From positions 88,391 through 152,390 of the forward strand of contig SVAH01000002.1 in the NCBI GenBank assembly GCA_015059485.1: 64,000 bases of DNA, given 5' to 3'. The translations under genes and the position numbers were made by a program. Source of the DNA: Bacillota bacterium (lineage in GTDB: Bacteria > Bacillota_I > Bacilli_A > RF39 > UBA660). Under the pieces are notes generated by a model. That model was given only the letters and a program-made list of their open reading frames with translations. It was not told where the DNA came from and did not search any database. Each line of letters starts with the position of its first letter. The first letter of the stretch is position 1. Shown piece after piece: positions 15,517 through 25,474 of the stretch.

Positions 15517-16911
15517 CTAAATTGCAAATATAATTAATGAAATAATTAACATTGCTAATAGGAATTTCCAAATTTGTTTAATCCAATCTTTATAGCTAAT
15601 ATTTAAATATGCAAGTCCTGCAAGTAATATAACACTTGTTGGAGAGAACATTTGAACTAATCCATGCATAGTTGGATAAATTACAAATATTTTATCTAAA
15701 CTATTAGTATAAGCTGCAGATAAATATTGTCCAACTGTGTATCCTACATATCCAAAGTCTGCAGTAAAGAATGATGATACTAAAGCTGCAAAAGCTGTTC
15801 TAATTGCATTAAATTTACTTGATAAAATTGCATTAGTAATTGTTGGAACTATTGGTGACCAATATACTATTACAAAAACTGAATATGCTAGTACCATTAA
15901 AACAACAGGTTTAACCATTTTTGAAATACCATTTGTTACGCCATCAATAACTTCATCAATAGATAATTTATAAAGTACTGATGCAAGTATTGCAACAATT
16001 AGTAATACTCCAAAAATTGAATATAATTCCCAAGTTCCAAATGCTGTTACTTTACCAAAAATAGATGTACCAACAGCAAATTTACCAATTTTTAAACCAG
16101 TAAACCATTCATGGAATTTAGTAAATGTTGTTATTTTATAATGTTCTTCCCATCTAACATAGCCTAAAACCGCAAATACACAAACAACTAATAATAAAAT
16201 TGCAATTGGCCAAACTTTAACATTTTTCTTAGTTGTACTTTCAATAGCAAAACTATCGTCCTTTGTTTCATCAATATTTTTAGATTTTGCAGCTTTCTTT
16301 ATGTGTGAAATATTAAATATGCTAAATATAACATATGCTACACATAATAACGCAAATCTCAATTTCAAACCTTTAGTTATATCACCATTCATATAATAAT
16401 TGAAATAATATAACCCTTCTGTACCATATGTTGCACCAATCATACCAACAAATATTGAACCAAAAGTAGCAATAAATGCTGTTTTTCTATCCAATTTTGC
16501 ATTTAATAGTACAGTAATAATGAATGGAATTGCAAGTATTGAAATAAATACTTGTGCTGTAAGTGAAACAAAAATTGCAATTAATGCAGATATAACTAGT
16601 ACTACTGGTACTTCTTTCCCTTTTACAAATTTTGCACACTTAATAACTAATTCTTTGTAACCATTAGTTTTTGAAATAACTCCATAAAAAGCTCCTAAAA
16701 CTAAAACATAAATAATTTGTTGTAAAAAGAAACTAACAGCATATACATTAGATAGTGCAACTTCATTAATACCTGTTCTTGTTACTTCATTTTTAACAAA
16801 TTCAGCCCCATTATAAGAACCAGTTGGAATTATCCAAGTAAGAACTATAGTTAAAACTATTGCAATTAATACAAATTTTACCAAATCATTCTCTTTGAAT
16901 AACTTTTTCAT
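15517..16911 (-). CDS. YfcC-family membrane transporter
   Basis: 464 aa with about 12 hydrophobic segments. The start region (NDLVKFVLIAIVLTIVLTWIIPTGSYNGAEF) and the FSPTSVILLAGLAYLNISYKDWIKQIWKF end are typical of the YfcC family in the ion transporter superfamily, proposed to move C4-dicarboxylates or basic amino acids. The substrate is not determinable. The start is the ATG at 16911 with a strong AGGAGG. A longer frame opening at 16983 would run through the upstream terminator and promoter and is not used. TATAAT lies 19 bases before the ATG. Confidence 0.8.
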   Translation of the reverse strand: MKKLFKENDLVKFVLIAIVLTIVLTWIIPTGSYNGAEFVKNEVTRTGINEVALSNVYAVSFFLQQIIYVLVLGAFYGVISKTNGYKELVIKCAKFVKGKEVPVVLVISALIAIFVSLTAQVFISILAIPFIITVLLNAKLDRKTAFIATFGSIFVGMIGATYGTEGLYYFNYYMNGDITKGLKLRFALLCVAYVIFSIFNISHIKKAAKSKNIDETKDDSFAIESTTKKNVKVWPIAILLLVVCVFAVLGYVRWEEHYKITTFTKFHEWFTGLKIGKFAVGTSIFGKVTAFGTWELYSIFGVLLIVAILASVLYKLSIDEVIDGVTNGISKMVKPVVLMVLAYSVFVIVYWSPIVPTITNAILSSKFNAIRTAFAALVSSFFTADFGYVGYTVGQYLSAAYTNSLDKIFVIYPTMHGLVQMFSPTSVILLAGLAYLNISYKDWIKQIWKFLLAMLIISLIIFAI

Positions 16912-16953
16912 TTTTCTACCTCCTATAAAGATTATACTCCAATTAAGCACTAA

Positions 16954-16978
16954 AAAAAAGACTTTATAGTCTTTTTTC
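16954..16978 (-). terminator. Intrinsic terminator of the lysS operon
   Basis: AAAAAAGACT-TTAT-AGTCTTTTTT, directly after the stop of the exported-protein gene and upstream of the YfcC-family gene. Confidence 0.85.
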
Positions 16979-16979
16979 A

Positions 16980-18584
16980 TCAAAAATTATTATTAATTAT
17001 ATTTTTTATTACAATAAAAATTGAAATTGAAATTAAACATAATACTATTATAAGGGATAACTTATAATCAGATTGCTCTTCTAACTTTTCTTCTTTATCT
17101 TCTTCATTTATTTTTGTATTTTTCTTTGTTTTTTTCTCTTTATCATTTTTATTATTAGAATAAGTATCAACTTTTACATTATTTTCTGGCTCGTTATAAT
17201 CATCACTTGAATCCATTTTATAAAGAATTATTTCAGCGTTTGATATAACAACTTCATCTGCATAACTTTTAACAATTTCATCAGGAATTTCAATAGTTGC
17301 ACTTTCACTTACAGTTAAATTGTTTAAATTAATCTCTTTGGAATTATCTAATAAATTATCTTCTTTAGTAACAACTTCACTACTCTCATTTTCTTTTGAT
17401 TGTTCAGTAGTAATTTTTAATTTACAAATTATCTCATCATTTTTAATTTTTTCATTATCATTTCCATATAATATTTCTTTTTCTTCTAAAGGTTCATAGT
17501 TTATATCTTCTGTAATCAATTTATATTTTTTATTATATTCTAATCCATAAAAGTATATTATAAAATCATTATTTTCTTTATCAAAAATATATATTGGATA
17601 CAATTTATTTTCATTTTCCTCTAGTATTACTTGATTTAAATTTATATTCTGACCTTCCTCATTTTTTGCTTTTAACTTGATATTATAACGGTTATTATTA
17701 TCTATTTCCATCATATCAATTAATGGTTTATAATAATGATATGAAAATGTAAGAAAACTATAATTATAATAATTATCTATTTCAATAAATTTATTATTAC
17801 ATAATTCTATTCCATCATTATAGAATGATATTTCATTTGTCACACCATGATTACCAGGAGCTTGTAACTCTGCTATATTTTCTATTTTCTTATTATATTT
17901 TTTAGCTATTTCTACCTCTTCTTGTATACTTTCAATCATATTAGATTTAGTATAATTCATTAGCTGAACATAATCGCATCCTTCTTTTATTAATGAATCG
18001 AGTATATTAATATCAAGTCTATCCAACCATACTGGAATACAAACAACAAATTCTAATCCAAAATTTTGAGCATAAACATATGCTTCTTTCATTGCATTAA
18101 CGTAACTGTTAAATACTGCTACTTGTTCTTCATTAGACATATTTCTAAAGTTATCCAAAGTATGAAATTCTGAATCAATAGTAATCCCCTTTATTTTATG
18201 TTCGGAATTATTATTATAATTGTTTATTTCACCTATAAAAGATTTAATTCTATTTAAATTTGTTTGCTGATCATCATAATTTTCATCATATACTACATAT
18301 GTATCTATATCATTTGCTTTATTATAACTAAAAAGTAACTCTTGGTCGTAACCAATTCTTGTATTTAAATTATCTGTACCAACATATGCATAAATTTTGC
18401 CAATATCTAAATCTTTTGTTAATTTATCATATTGAAAAAAGTCTATGTTAGTAGTTTCCCACATATACATAGATTTTTTATTAGTATAAGATGCTTTTAC
18501 ATTATTATTTTCTATATTAAATATTATAAATACTGATGATATCATTAAAACTAATAATATCATTTTAATTATACTTTTATTCAT
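16980..18584 (-). CDS. Exported, membrane-anchored TIM-barrel-like protein, possible glycosidase
   Basis: 534 aa. It has an N-terminal signal segment (7-25). Residues 38-290 resemble glycosyl-hydrolase-like TIM barrels: MYMWETTNIDFF, then KGITIDSEFH and FVVCIPVWLDRL strands ending in YVQLMNY. An Asp/Glu/Lys-rich stalk and a C-terminal transmembrane segment (505-528) follow. Probably surface-exposed and facing cell wall or environment. No exact family recognised. Starts 25 bases after lysS with GGGGG as ribosome-binding site, so it is in the lysS operon. Confidence 0.6.
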   Translation of the reverse strand: MNKSIIKMILLVLMISSVFIIFNIENNNVKASYTNKKSMYMWETTNIDFFQYDKLTKDLDIGKIYAYVGTDNLNTRIGYDQELLFSYNKANDIDTYVVYDENYDDQQTNLNRIKSFIGEINNYNNNSEHKIKGITIDSEFHTLDNFRNMSNEEQVAVFNSYVNAMKEAYVYAQNFGLEFVVCIPVWLDRLDINILDSLIKEGCDYVQLMNYTKSNMIESIQEEVEIAKKYNKKIENIAELQAPGNHGVTNEISFYNDGIELCNNKFIEIDNYYNYSFLTFSYHYYKPLIDMMEIDNNNRYNIKLKAKNEEGQNINLNQVILEENENKLYPIYIFDKENNDFIIYFYGLEYNKKYKLITEDINYEPLEEKEILYGNDNEKIKNDEIICKLKITTEQSKENESSEVVTKEDNLLDNSKEINLNNLTVSESATIEIPDEIVKSYADEVVISNAEIILYKMDSSDDYNEPENNVKVDTYSNNKNDKEKKTKKNTKINEEDKEEKLEEQSDYKLSLIIVLCLISISIFIVIKNIINNNF

Positions 18585-18609
18585 ATCAAAACCCCCGTGA
18601 ATAAAATAT

Positions 18610-20100
18610 TTAATCCTTATTAATTGGTTTCATTGTTGGAAATAATATTACATCTCTAATTGATTCTGCTTCAGTAAATAGCATTATTAAACGATCAATT
18701 CCATATCCAATACCACCAGCTGGAGGCATACCATATTCTAATGCTTCAACAAAATCATAGTCTATATCATTTGCCTCATCGTTACCCATATCTTTTTCTT
18801 TTAATTGTGCTTCAAATCTTTCAAGTTGATCAATTGGATCATTTAACTCGGTATAAGCATTTGCACATTCATGACCAGATATAAATAATTCAAATCTTTG
18901 AGTAAATCTATCATCTTCTGGATCTTTTTTAGTAAGTGGAGATATTTCAATTGGATGTCCATATAAGAATGTAGGTTCTATTAAAGTTTCTTCTACATAT
19001 TTTTCAAAGAATTTATTTATAATATGACCATATTGTTTTTCATGTTCTTCAATTTCAATATTATGCTCTTCTGCTAATTTAATACATTCATTAACATCAG
19101 TTATAGCTTTAAAATCAATTCCTGTTTTTTCTTTAATCGCATCTGTCATTGAAACTCTTTTCCAACTACCTGATAAATCAACATCATGTCCAAGGAAATG
19201 GAATGTAGTTTTTCCACAAACATCATTTGCTATCTTTTTATACATTTTTTCAGTTAAATCCATCATTCCATCTAAATCAGAATATGCTTGATATACTTCC
19301 ATCATAGTAAATTCAGGATTATGGAATGGATCCATACCTTCATTTCTAAATGTTCTACCTATTTCATAAACTCTTTCCATACCACCAACAAGTAGTCTTT
19401 TCAAATTTAACTCAAGTGCTATTCTTAAATACATATCTAAATCTTGTGTATTATGATGTGTAATAAATGGCCTTGCTGCTGCTCCACTTAATAGTGTAGT
19501 AAGCACAGGTGTTTCTACTTCCACAAAACCTTGTTCATCTAAGAAATTTTGAATACATCTAATAATTTTAGGTCTCATAAATGCTACTTTCCTTGATTCG
19601 TCATTCATTATTAAGTCAACATAACGTCTTCTATATCTTTCTTCTATATCAGTAAGGCCATGGAATTTCTCTGGAAGTGGTCTTAACGCTTTAACTAAAT
19701 GAGTATATTCTAAACATTTAATTGTTAATTCTCCAGTTTTAGTTTTCATTATTTTTCCATGAACACCAACTATATCACCAATATCTGCTGATTTAAATAA
19801 ATTATATGATTCTTCTCCAATATCATTTATAGAAATATATATTTGAATAGGTCCAGTTTTATCTTTAATACTAAAGAATGATGCTTTACCCATTTTTCTA
19901 ATAAACATAATTCTACCAACAACAGTTGCTGTATCATCCATATTTTCAAATGCATCATGCTCTACATCTTTATATTTTTCTTTTAAATCTGAAGCATATG
20001 CATCTCTTTCAAATCTTTGACCATATGGATCTATTCCTAATTCTCTTATCTTTTCCGCTTTTTCTCTTCTAACTAATTCTTGATCTGTTAATTCACGCAT
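18610..20100 (-). CDS. lysS: Lysyl-tRNA synthetase, class II
   Basis: 496 aa, standard length. An N-terminal OB-fold anticodon-binding domain (about 55-150, VGRIMFIRKMGKASFFSIKD) is followed by a class II catalytic core. Motif 2 is FRNEGMDPFHNPEFTMMEVY and motif 3 is GMPPAGGIGYGIDRL. It charges tRNA-Lys in the cytosol. The start is the ATG at 20100, since the GTG three codons upstream falls in the AAGGAGTG ribosome-binding site. Confidence 0.96.
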   Translation of the reverse strand: MRELTDQELVRREKAEKIRELGIDPYGQRFERDAYASDLKEKYKDVEHDAFENMDDTATVVGRIMFIRKMGKASFFSIKDKTGPIQIYISINDIGEESYNLFKSADIGDIVGVHGKIMKTKTGELTIKCLEYTHLVKALRPLPEKFHGLTDIEERYRRRYVDLIMNDESRKVAFMRPKIIRCIQNFLDEQGFVEVETPVLTTLLSGAAARPFITHHNTQDLDMYLRIALELNLKRLLVGGMERVYEIGRTFRNEGMDPFHNPEFTMMEVYQAYSDLDGMMDLTEKMYKKIANDVCGKTTFHFLGHDVDLSGSWKRVSMTDAIKEKTGIDFKAITDVNECIKLAEEHNIEIEEHEKQYGHIINKFFEKYVEETLIEPTFLYGHPIEISPLTKKDPEDDRFTQRFELFISGHECANAYTELNDPIDQLERFEAQLKEKDMGNDEANDIDYDFVEALEYGMPPAGGIGYGIDRLIMLFTEAESIRDVILFPTMKPINKD

Positions 20101-20147
20101 GTTAAACACTCCTTTTTCTATTCGTAGTATACTAGCAAATCATAAAA

Positions 20148-20170
20148 AAAGCAATTTATTTATTGCCTTT
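20148..20170 (-). terminator. Intrinsic terminator of the DUF1003 gene
   Basis: GGCAAT/ATTGC stem and a seven-T run on the minus strand, overlapping the stop codon. Confidence 0.8.
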
Positions 20171-20674
20171 TTTTTCGTTTTCTTCAATATATTTTATTAT
20201 TTTATTTTGATTTTTTATCAGTTTTTGAATATCATCATGTAAATCTTCTAAAATTAACTCACTTTTTAGATCTGTTTTATAGTCATTTTTATTTCTCAAA
20301 GTATCTTTTTTAGCTTGTCTATTCTGACTCATCATAATAATAGGTGCTTGAAGTGCAGCTAAACAAGAAAGTAATAAATTAAGTAATATAAAAGGATATG
20401 GATCCACTGCTTTTGTTAAAATAACACCATTAAGAATTATCCAAAATAATAAGAAAACAGTAAATCCAATTATAAATGTCCATGAACCTGCTATCTCACT
20501 TAATTTATCTGCAACTCTATCTCCACGAGTCATCTTGCTCTCTTCCTCTTTTTCAACATTAACCGCTATTTGTTCATCAATTAAAAGTTCCATTAAATCT
20601 TCTTCATCTTTATCATTTAAATCTTGTGCAATTAACATCTTAACTATATCTTTTTTAGTATTTTTATTATCCAT
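20156..20674 (-). CDS. DUF1003 family membrane protein
   Basis: 172 aa. An Asp/Glu-rich cytosolic N-terminus is followed by GDRVADKLSEIAGSWTFIIGF, a transmembrane hairpin (about 75-130, with PYPFILLNLLLSCLAALQAPIIMMSQ), then a charged helix beginning NRQAKKDTLR. That arrangement is typical of DUF1003, which has no established function. The start is the ATG at 20674 after AAGAAGG. The longer frame lacks a ribosome-binding site. Confidence 0.8.
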   Translation of the reverse strand: MDNKNTKKDIVKMLIAQDLNDKDEEDLMELLIDEQIAVNVEKEEESKMTRGDRVADKLSEIAGSWTFIIGFTVFLLFWIILNGVILTKAVDPYPFILLNLLLSCLAALQAPIIMMSQNRQAKKDTLRNKNDYKTDLKSELILEDLHDDIQKLIKNQNKIIKYIEENEKKGNK

Positions 20675-20706
20675 AATTAATACCTTCTTTCTATATTCAT
20701 TATACA

Positions 20707-20738
20707 CCAAAAAAGACAACTTTTAAATTAAGTTATCT
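20707..20738 (-). terminator. Intrinsic terminator of the SH3-protein operon
   Basis: AGATAACTT/AAGTTGTCT stem and T-run on the minus strand, 22 bases past the stop codon. Confidence 0.75.
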
Positions 20739-20760
20739 TTTAAATTAAATTGTATAAAAT

Positions 20761-21993
20761 TTATTCTTTATTTTCTTCTATATTATCACTATTATCTTCT
20801 TTTAACTTTTCTACTTTATTTTTTCTTTTTTTATTAATTAAAATAATAATTATGATAGTTGAAAGTGAAATTGCTATACCAATTATACAATATGTTATAA
20901 CATAGTCATCTATACTTTTTTTAGATGATTTTGTTACTTCTTCTTCATAATCTTCTTTCTTTTTATCATCTTCTGAAGAAAGAGGTTCTTCTTCTTTTTC
21001 TTCTTCAAATTCATATGTAAATTTTACTTTATTATCAATATCTGTTTCAAAATTATTTATATTTGTTTTTATCCATCCTCTTTTTCCTTCATATTCTACA
21101 TATATATCTTCATCATCATCACCATATGAAAATGTTGAAGCATACTGAATAAATTTTTTATCTTTAGGTATTGTTGTTACTATACTTCCCTCATTTTCAG
21201 CATATTCGTATACTTTAAATTCTTTTTTTGATGTTGTAATATATGCTTCCTCATCTATATATAAAACATCTAAAGATCTAAATACTGGAACTAAATCTTC
21301 ACAATCATTATATTTAAACAATTCTTCTCCAGACCATTGATCAGTTTTATATAATGATTTTAAAATAGTATTTTTAGGAATAGTACCACATGATGTTGTT
21401 TTAAAATCTTTTCTAAAAACGTATATATTAGATTCTTTTAATAATACTTCTCCGTTTAATATACTTAACCATCCATTTTTACCATTGTATGTAACATAAA
21501 TATATGATATGCCTGAATCAGATTCACCTGTAATGTATGTATAGTTTAACTTTGTTCCTTTTTTAATATGAGTAATTTTATCATATGCAGATGAAGGTCC
21601 TTTTAAAAGATCTACTCCATCTTTAGCATATACTAAAGCTTGGCCACTCTTTTTTTCAGACATTTGTAATTTTGCAGCTGTTGGATCCAATTCTTTTGTA
21701 ACTAGAGCTGTTCCATCTAATGAAGTTATATATGTATCATACACATCTTTTTCAACAATTATACTGTAAACATAACCACCATTATCTTTATACTCATATT
21801 CTACTTCAAATATATCATTATAATTTAAATGCTTTTTAGTATCTGTTCCTCCAGTACGATAGTAATAATCTATTCCTTCTGGAGCAGTTACTATTAATTT
21901 ATATGGCTCTATAACTGGTGCTCCCATATCTGCTTTTACAACACTTGGTATAAAAAATACCATAATTATTAATAAACTTATTATTTTTTTCAT
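20761..21993 (-). CDS. Exported protein with SH3-like repeats and C-terminal anchor
   Basis: 410 aa. It has a signal peptide (1-22). Three bacterial-SH3-like beta modules follow: around 120-180 (VYAKDGVDLLKGPSSAYDKITHIKKGTKLN...GWLSI), 185-245, and 255-310 ending in GKRGWIKT. Then come a Glu/Lys linker, a transmembrane segment (about 358-382) and a basic tail. SH3b modules usually bind peptidoglycan, so a wall-sensing or wall-binding role is likely. Last gene of a four-gene membrane-protein operon. Start is the ATG at 21993 after AGGAAG. Confidence 0.7.
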   Translation of the reverse strand: MKKIISLLIIMVFFIPSVVKADMGAPVIEPYKLIVTAPEGIDYYYRTGGTDTKKHLNYNDIFEVEYEYKDNGGYVYSIIVEKDVYDTYITSLDGTALVTKELDPTAAKLQMSEKKSGQALVYAKDGVDLLKGPSSAYDKITHIKKGTKLNYTYITGESDSGISYIYVTYNGKNGWLSILNGEVLLKESNIYVFRKDFKTTSCGTIPKNTILKSLYKTDQWSGEELFKYNDCEDLVPVFRSLDVLYIDEEAYITTSKKEFKVYEYAENEGSIVTTIPKDKKFIQYASTFSYGDDDEDIYVEYEGKRGWIKTNINNFETDIDNKVKFTYEFEEEKEEEPLSSEDDKKKEDYEEEVTKSSKKSIDDYVITYCIIGIAISLSTIIIIILINKKRKNKVEKLKEDNSDNIEENKE

Positions 21994-22006
21994 ATTCACA
22001 CTTCCT

Positions 22007-22351
22007 TTATAATAATTTCCCTATAAAATAAGATCCACAATTTAATAATAATGAAAATAAATATGGATTTATTTTTTTATAATTTAAAATTTTTTTATAA
22101 ATAAAGCCTTCAACTAATACTGTAAAAATTTCTAATATATAAAGACTTATTATTCTCATATTAGAGTTATACTTTATTAAAACTAATATTGGTACACTAA
22201 CAACAATCGGATTAGTAGCTATATTTACAAGTATTATGTTTAGTACATCTTTTTTATTTCTGACTCCTAGAATTAAAGACAATACTAATTCAATTATAAT
22301 CGTACATAGTAAACATTTAATCATTATTATCGGTAAATCATTTATATTCAT
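22007..22351 (-). CDS. Small integral membrane protein, unknown
   Basis: 114 aa, four hydrophobic segments, few charged residues (short motifs LILGVRNKKDVLN and FIYKKILNYKK in the loops). The ribosome-binding site AGAGGTAAAG lies within the end of the 45-codon gene, and the two frames overlap by 14 bases. It is not recognised. Context suggests a membrane complex with the neighbouring transporter-like and SH3 proteins. Confidence 0.65.
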   Translation of the reverse strand: MNINDLPIIMIKCLLCTIIIELVLSLILGVRNKKDVLNIILVNIATNPIVVSVPILVLIKYNSNMRIISLYILEIFTVLVEGFIYKKILNYKKINPYLFSLLLNCGSYFIGKLL

Positions 22352-22475
22352 TTTTCTTTACCTCTTTTATTATTAAAAATATAGTTATTAATATTATTAA
22401 AGACATAATTCCTAGAAATGTATAAAGTATTATTTCATTACCAAATATTAAATATTTATTAAAAATATATTTCAT
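22338..22475 (-). CDS. 45-residue single-pass membrane protein
   Basis: Starts MKYIFNKYLIFG, then a hydrophobic helix through about residue 36 and a basic tail KEVKKNEYK. AAAGGAGATAAATC is a strong ribosome-binding site. The ATG overlaps the TGA of the upstream transporter gene (ATGA), and its end overlaps the next gene by 14 bases. The coupling at both ends argues that this short frame is real and translated. Confidence 0.7.
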   Translation of the reverse strand: MKYIFNKYLIFGNEIILYTFLGIMSLIILITIFLIIKEVKKNEYK

Positions 22476-23506
22476 GATTTATCTCCTTTCAAAATAGTTG
22501 AAAGTAAAATTGCACAAATAAGAGAAAATATTACAATTATTATTATATTCATTGTCATAGTTAATTTAATAAAAAATATTGGAGCTGTTCCTAAAAATAA
22601 TCCAATTGTTGTTAAGCCAAATGCAAATCCTGGAGTATTTTTTAATACCGAAACTAATATTTCAAGTGTTATTGCCATTGTCATTGAAAAAAGCATTACT
22701 CCGATTAAAGACACTATCATAACTTTATCACCAAAACATAAAAATGGTATTGCAAATAGTGTTGATAAAATTGCTATTTTTTTTATTCCAAATTTATCAG
22801 ATAATATCCCTCCCAATGCTTTTCCAATTCCCATTGTAAAAAATAAAAGAATTGTTTGTGTTGTTGTTTTATTCCAAGATGTTGGAATACCATATCCCAT
22901 ATATCCTCTAACTATTACAATAAATATTGCTATTATAATTACTAAATATGGATTATTATTTTCTTTTACATAATTAAAACTATCTGTATTATCATTTTTT
23001 TCTTTATAAGTATCTGCCAGTATTATAAATGGTATTAATGATAATATAGGAATCAAAAGTACTAATGGATTAATTGTTGTTTTAGCTAATAGCTTACCAG
23101 TTATAACTCCAAATGAACCTCCAGATACAAATATTGCTGCTGGTGATAGTTTTCCATTAGAAGTTTTTAATGTAGATTCTGCTCCTGATATATGTAAAAA
23201 ACAATTTCCTAAACACAAGATAATTAATGAAATATATATATTTATATTTAGAAATCCATATATTAAATATGATATTAGTAAAAATATACAACCTATTATT
23301 CCAAAATTAATTTTAGGATTTTTATCTGAAATATATCCAATTAAACTTTGAGGTACAAATGCAAGTCCATCATATATAAATGGAATTATCCAAACAAAAT
23401 TGGAATTATTTGTTATTTTTGATAAATAATAAAAACATATTACTTCAACTATAAAATGAATGTAAAAATATAATATTCCTACTTTTATTCCATTTTTTCT
23501 TATCAC
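22472..23506 (-). CDS. MFS-like integral membrane transporter
   Basis: 344 aa, 10-12 hydrophobic segments, short for an MFS protein. The loops IGYISDKNPKINFG (after helix 2) and LGGILSDKFGIKKI (mirrored in the second half) match the MFS helix 2-3 signature. Substrate unknown. The GTG at 23506 is the likely start, five bases after AGGAGG. An in-frame GTG two codons earlier overlaps that site. First gene of the four-gene operon ending in the SH3 protein. Confidence 0.7.
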   Translation of the reverse strand: MIRKNGIKVGILYFYIHFIVEVICFYYLSKITNNSNFVWIIPFIYDGLAFVPQSLIGYISDKNPKINFGIIGCIFLLISYLIYGFLNINIYISLIILCLGNCFLHISGAESTLKTSNGKLSPAAIFVSGGSFGVITGKLLAKTTINPLVLLIPILSLIPFIILADTYKEKNDNTDSFNYVKENNNPYLVIIIAIFIVIVRGYMGYGIPTSWNKTTTQTILLFFTMGIGKALGGILSDKFGIKKIAILSTLFAIPFLCFGDKVMIVSLIGVMLFSMTMAITLEILVSVLKNTPGFAFGLTTIGLFLGTAPIFFIKLTMTMNIIIIVIFSLICAILLSTILKGDKS

Positions 23507-23544
23507 ACACACCTCCTATTATTAATTAAATTTTAACATACATA

Positions 23545-23590
23545 ATTTCAAAAAAAAAGATTTAAAGTTATCTATTAACTCTAAATCTTT
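23545..23590 (-). terminator. Intrinsic terminator of typA
   Basis: Long stem AGATTTA...TAAATCT with an AGTTA/TAACT inner part and a run of T on the minus strand. The stop codon lies in the stem. Confidence 0.75.
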
Positions 23591-25370
23591 CTTTTGGATC
23601 TAATATTGCTTTTCTAAGTCTTATATCATCAGGTGTAACTTCAACATATTCATCATCTTCTATAAATTCTAATGCTTCTTCCAATGTGAATTTCTTAGGT
23701 TTAATTAAGTTTATAGCTTCATCTGCTCCACTACTTCTTGTATTAGTCAAGTTTTTATTCTTACATGGATTAACATCTAAATCGTTATCTCTATTATGAA
23801 TACCAACAATCATACCTACATATACATCTGTAGCTGGTTCAATTATTAAAGTACCTCTATCTTGTAAATTAAATAATGAATATCCTAATGCTTTTCCATT
23901 TTCCATAGAAACAAGTACACCATTTTTACGTCTTGTTATTTCTCCAACATATGGTTTATATTCATCAAATGAACGAACCATTATTCCTTCACCTTTAGTA
24001 TTAGTTATAAATGCACTTCTATAACCTATTAATCCTCTAGTTGGAGCACTAAATTCTAAATGAACATAATTATCATCACCATTAGTAATTGAAACTAGTG
24101 TTCCTTTTCTTTCTTGTAAATCATTAATAATAGTTCCTGAATAATCTTGTGGAACATTTATTAAAACTTTTTCAAATGGTTCACATTTTTTTCCATCTAT
24201 TTCCTCAAATAAAACTTCTGGTTTAGAAACAGATAATTCATATCCTTCTCTTCTCATATTTTCAATTAAAATAGATAAATGTAATTCCCCTCTACCAGAT
24301 ACTTTGTATCCATCTGATCCAGGTAATTCTTCTACTATTAATCCAACATTAGTTTCAAGTTCTTTTTCTAGTCTTTCTTTAATATGACGAGTTGTTAAGA
24401 ACTTACCACTTTTACCTACAAATGGTGAATTATTTACTAAAAAGTTCATTGATAATGTTGGTTTTTCTATTTCGATTGGAGGAAGCGGATTAATATCATC
24501 TTTTTTACATATAGTATCTCCAATAGATATATCACTACATCCTGCTATAGTAACAATATCTCCATAGAATGCCTCATTTTTTTCTACTCTTTTTATACCT
24601 TCATTAACAAATAATTTTGATATTTTAAATGATTCAACTTTTCCATCATTTTTAACAAGTGTAACTAATTCTCCTAATTTAATCTTACCTTTATTAACAC
24701 GTCCTATACCAAGTCTTCCAATATAATCATCATAGTCTAATGCAGATATTTGTAATTGTAAATTATCATTTTCATTTCCTTTAAATGGTTCAACTTGATT
24801 AATAACTGTTTCAAGAAGTGGCTCTATATTATCATTTTCTTCATCTAAAGATTTTTTTGCAATACCTTGTTTAGCAACTCCGTAAATTATTGGAAAATCA
24901 AGTTGTTCATCAGTAGCATTTAATTCCATAAATAAATTAAATGTCATGTCTACTACTTCTTCTGGTCTTGCATCTTTTTTATCTATTTTATTAATAAATA
25001 AAATTGGTCTTAAATTTTGTTCTAAAGCTTTCTTTAAAACAAATCTAGTTTGAGGCATTGGTCCCTCTGCTGAATCCACGATTAAAACAACTGTATCAAC
25101 AGTTCTAATAACTCTTTCAACTTCACTTGAAAAATCAGCATGTCCTGGAGTATCAACAATATTTATCTTATAATCTTTGTATCTAATTGCACAGTTCTTA
25201 GAATAAATTGTGATACCTCTTTCTCTTTCAATATCATTTGAATCCATTACGCAGTCTACTTTTTCTTCATGATCTGAAAAAACACCATTTTGCTCAAGTA
25301 ATGCGTCTACTAAAGTACTTTTTCCAGCATCAACGTGAGCTACTACTGCAATATTAATTATTTTATCCAT
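23568..25370 (-). CDS. typA: Ribosome-associated GTPase TypA/BipA
   Basis: 600 aa. G1 is AHVDAGKSTL, the effector segment is ERERGITIYSKN, G3 is VDTPGHADF and G4 is NKIDKKDARP. EF-G-like domains II-V and the TypA-specific C-terminus (EALEFIEDDEYVEVTPDDIRLRK) follow. It assists ribosome assembly and stress growth. Start at the ATG 25370 after AGAGGGTG. The longer frame begins in sequence without a better site. Confidence 0.96.
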   Translation of the reverse strand: MDKIINIAVVAHVDAGKSTLVDALLEQNGVFSDHEEKVDCVMDSNDIERERGITIYSKNCAIRYKDYKINIVDTPGHADFSSEVERVIRTVDTVVLIVDSAEGPMPQTRFVLKKALEQNLRPILFINKIDKKDARPEEVVDMTFNLFMELNATDEQLDFPIIYGVAKQGIAKKSLDEENDNIEPLLETVINQVEPFKGNENDNLQLQISALDYDDYIGRLGIGRVNKGKIKLGELVTLVKNDGKVESFKISKLFVNEGIKRVEKNEAFYGDIVTIAGCSDISIGDTICKKDDINPLPPIEIEKPTLSMNFLVNNSPFVGKSGKFLTTRHIKERLEKELETNVGLIVEELPGSDGYKVSGRGELHLSILIENMRREGYELSVSKPEVLFEEIDGKKCEPFEKVLINVPQDYSGTIINDLQERKGTLVSITNGDDNYVHLEFSAPTRGLIGYRSAFITNTKGEGIMVRSFDEYKPYVGEITRRKNGVLVSMENGKALGYSLFNLQDRGTLIIEPATDVYVGMIVGIHNRDNDLDVNPCKNKNLTNTRSSGADEAINLIKPKKFTLEEALEFIEDDEYVEVTPDDIRLRKAILDPKERFRVNR

Positions 25371-25449
25371 AAAATACACCCTCTTACACACTTTATAAAT
25401 AGTACTATAAAAGTTCTATTTTTGCAAGAAAAACTTAATAAATAGAAGA

Positions 25450-25474
25450 AAAAAGTTAATTTTACTTAACTTTT
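25450..25474 (-). terminator. Intrinsic terminator of the HAAS-like gene
   Basis: AAAGTTAA/TTAACTTT stem and T-run on the minus strand, overlapping the stop codon. Confidence 0.75.

Noticed and set aside
16912..16983. Longer N-terminus for the YfcC-family transporter
   Set aside because: It would read through the intrinsic terminator of the upstream gene, and the strong AGGAGG precedes the ATG at 16911.
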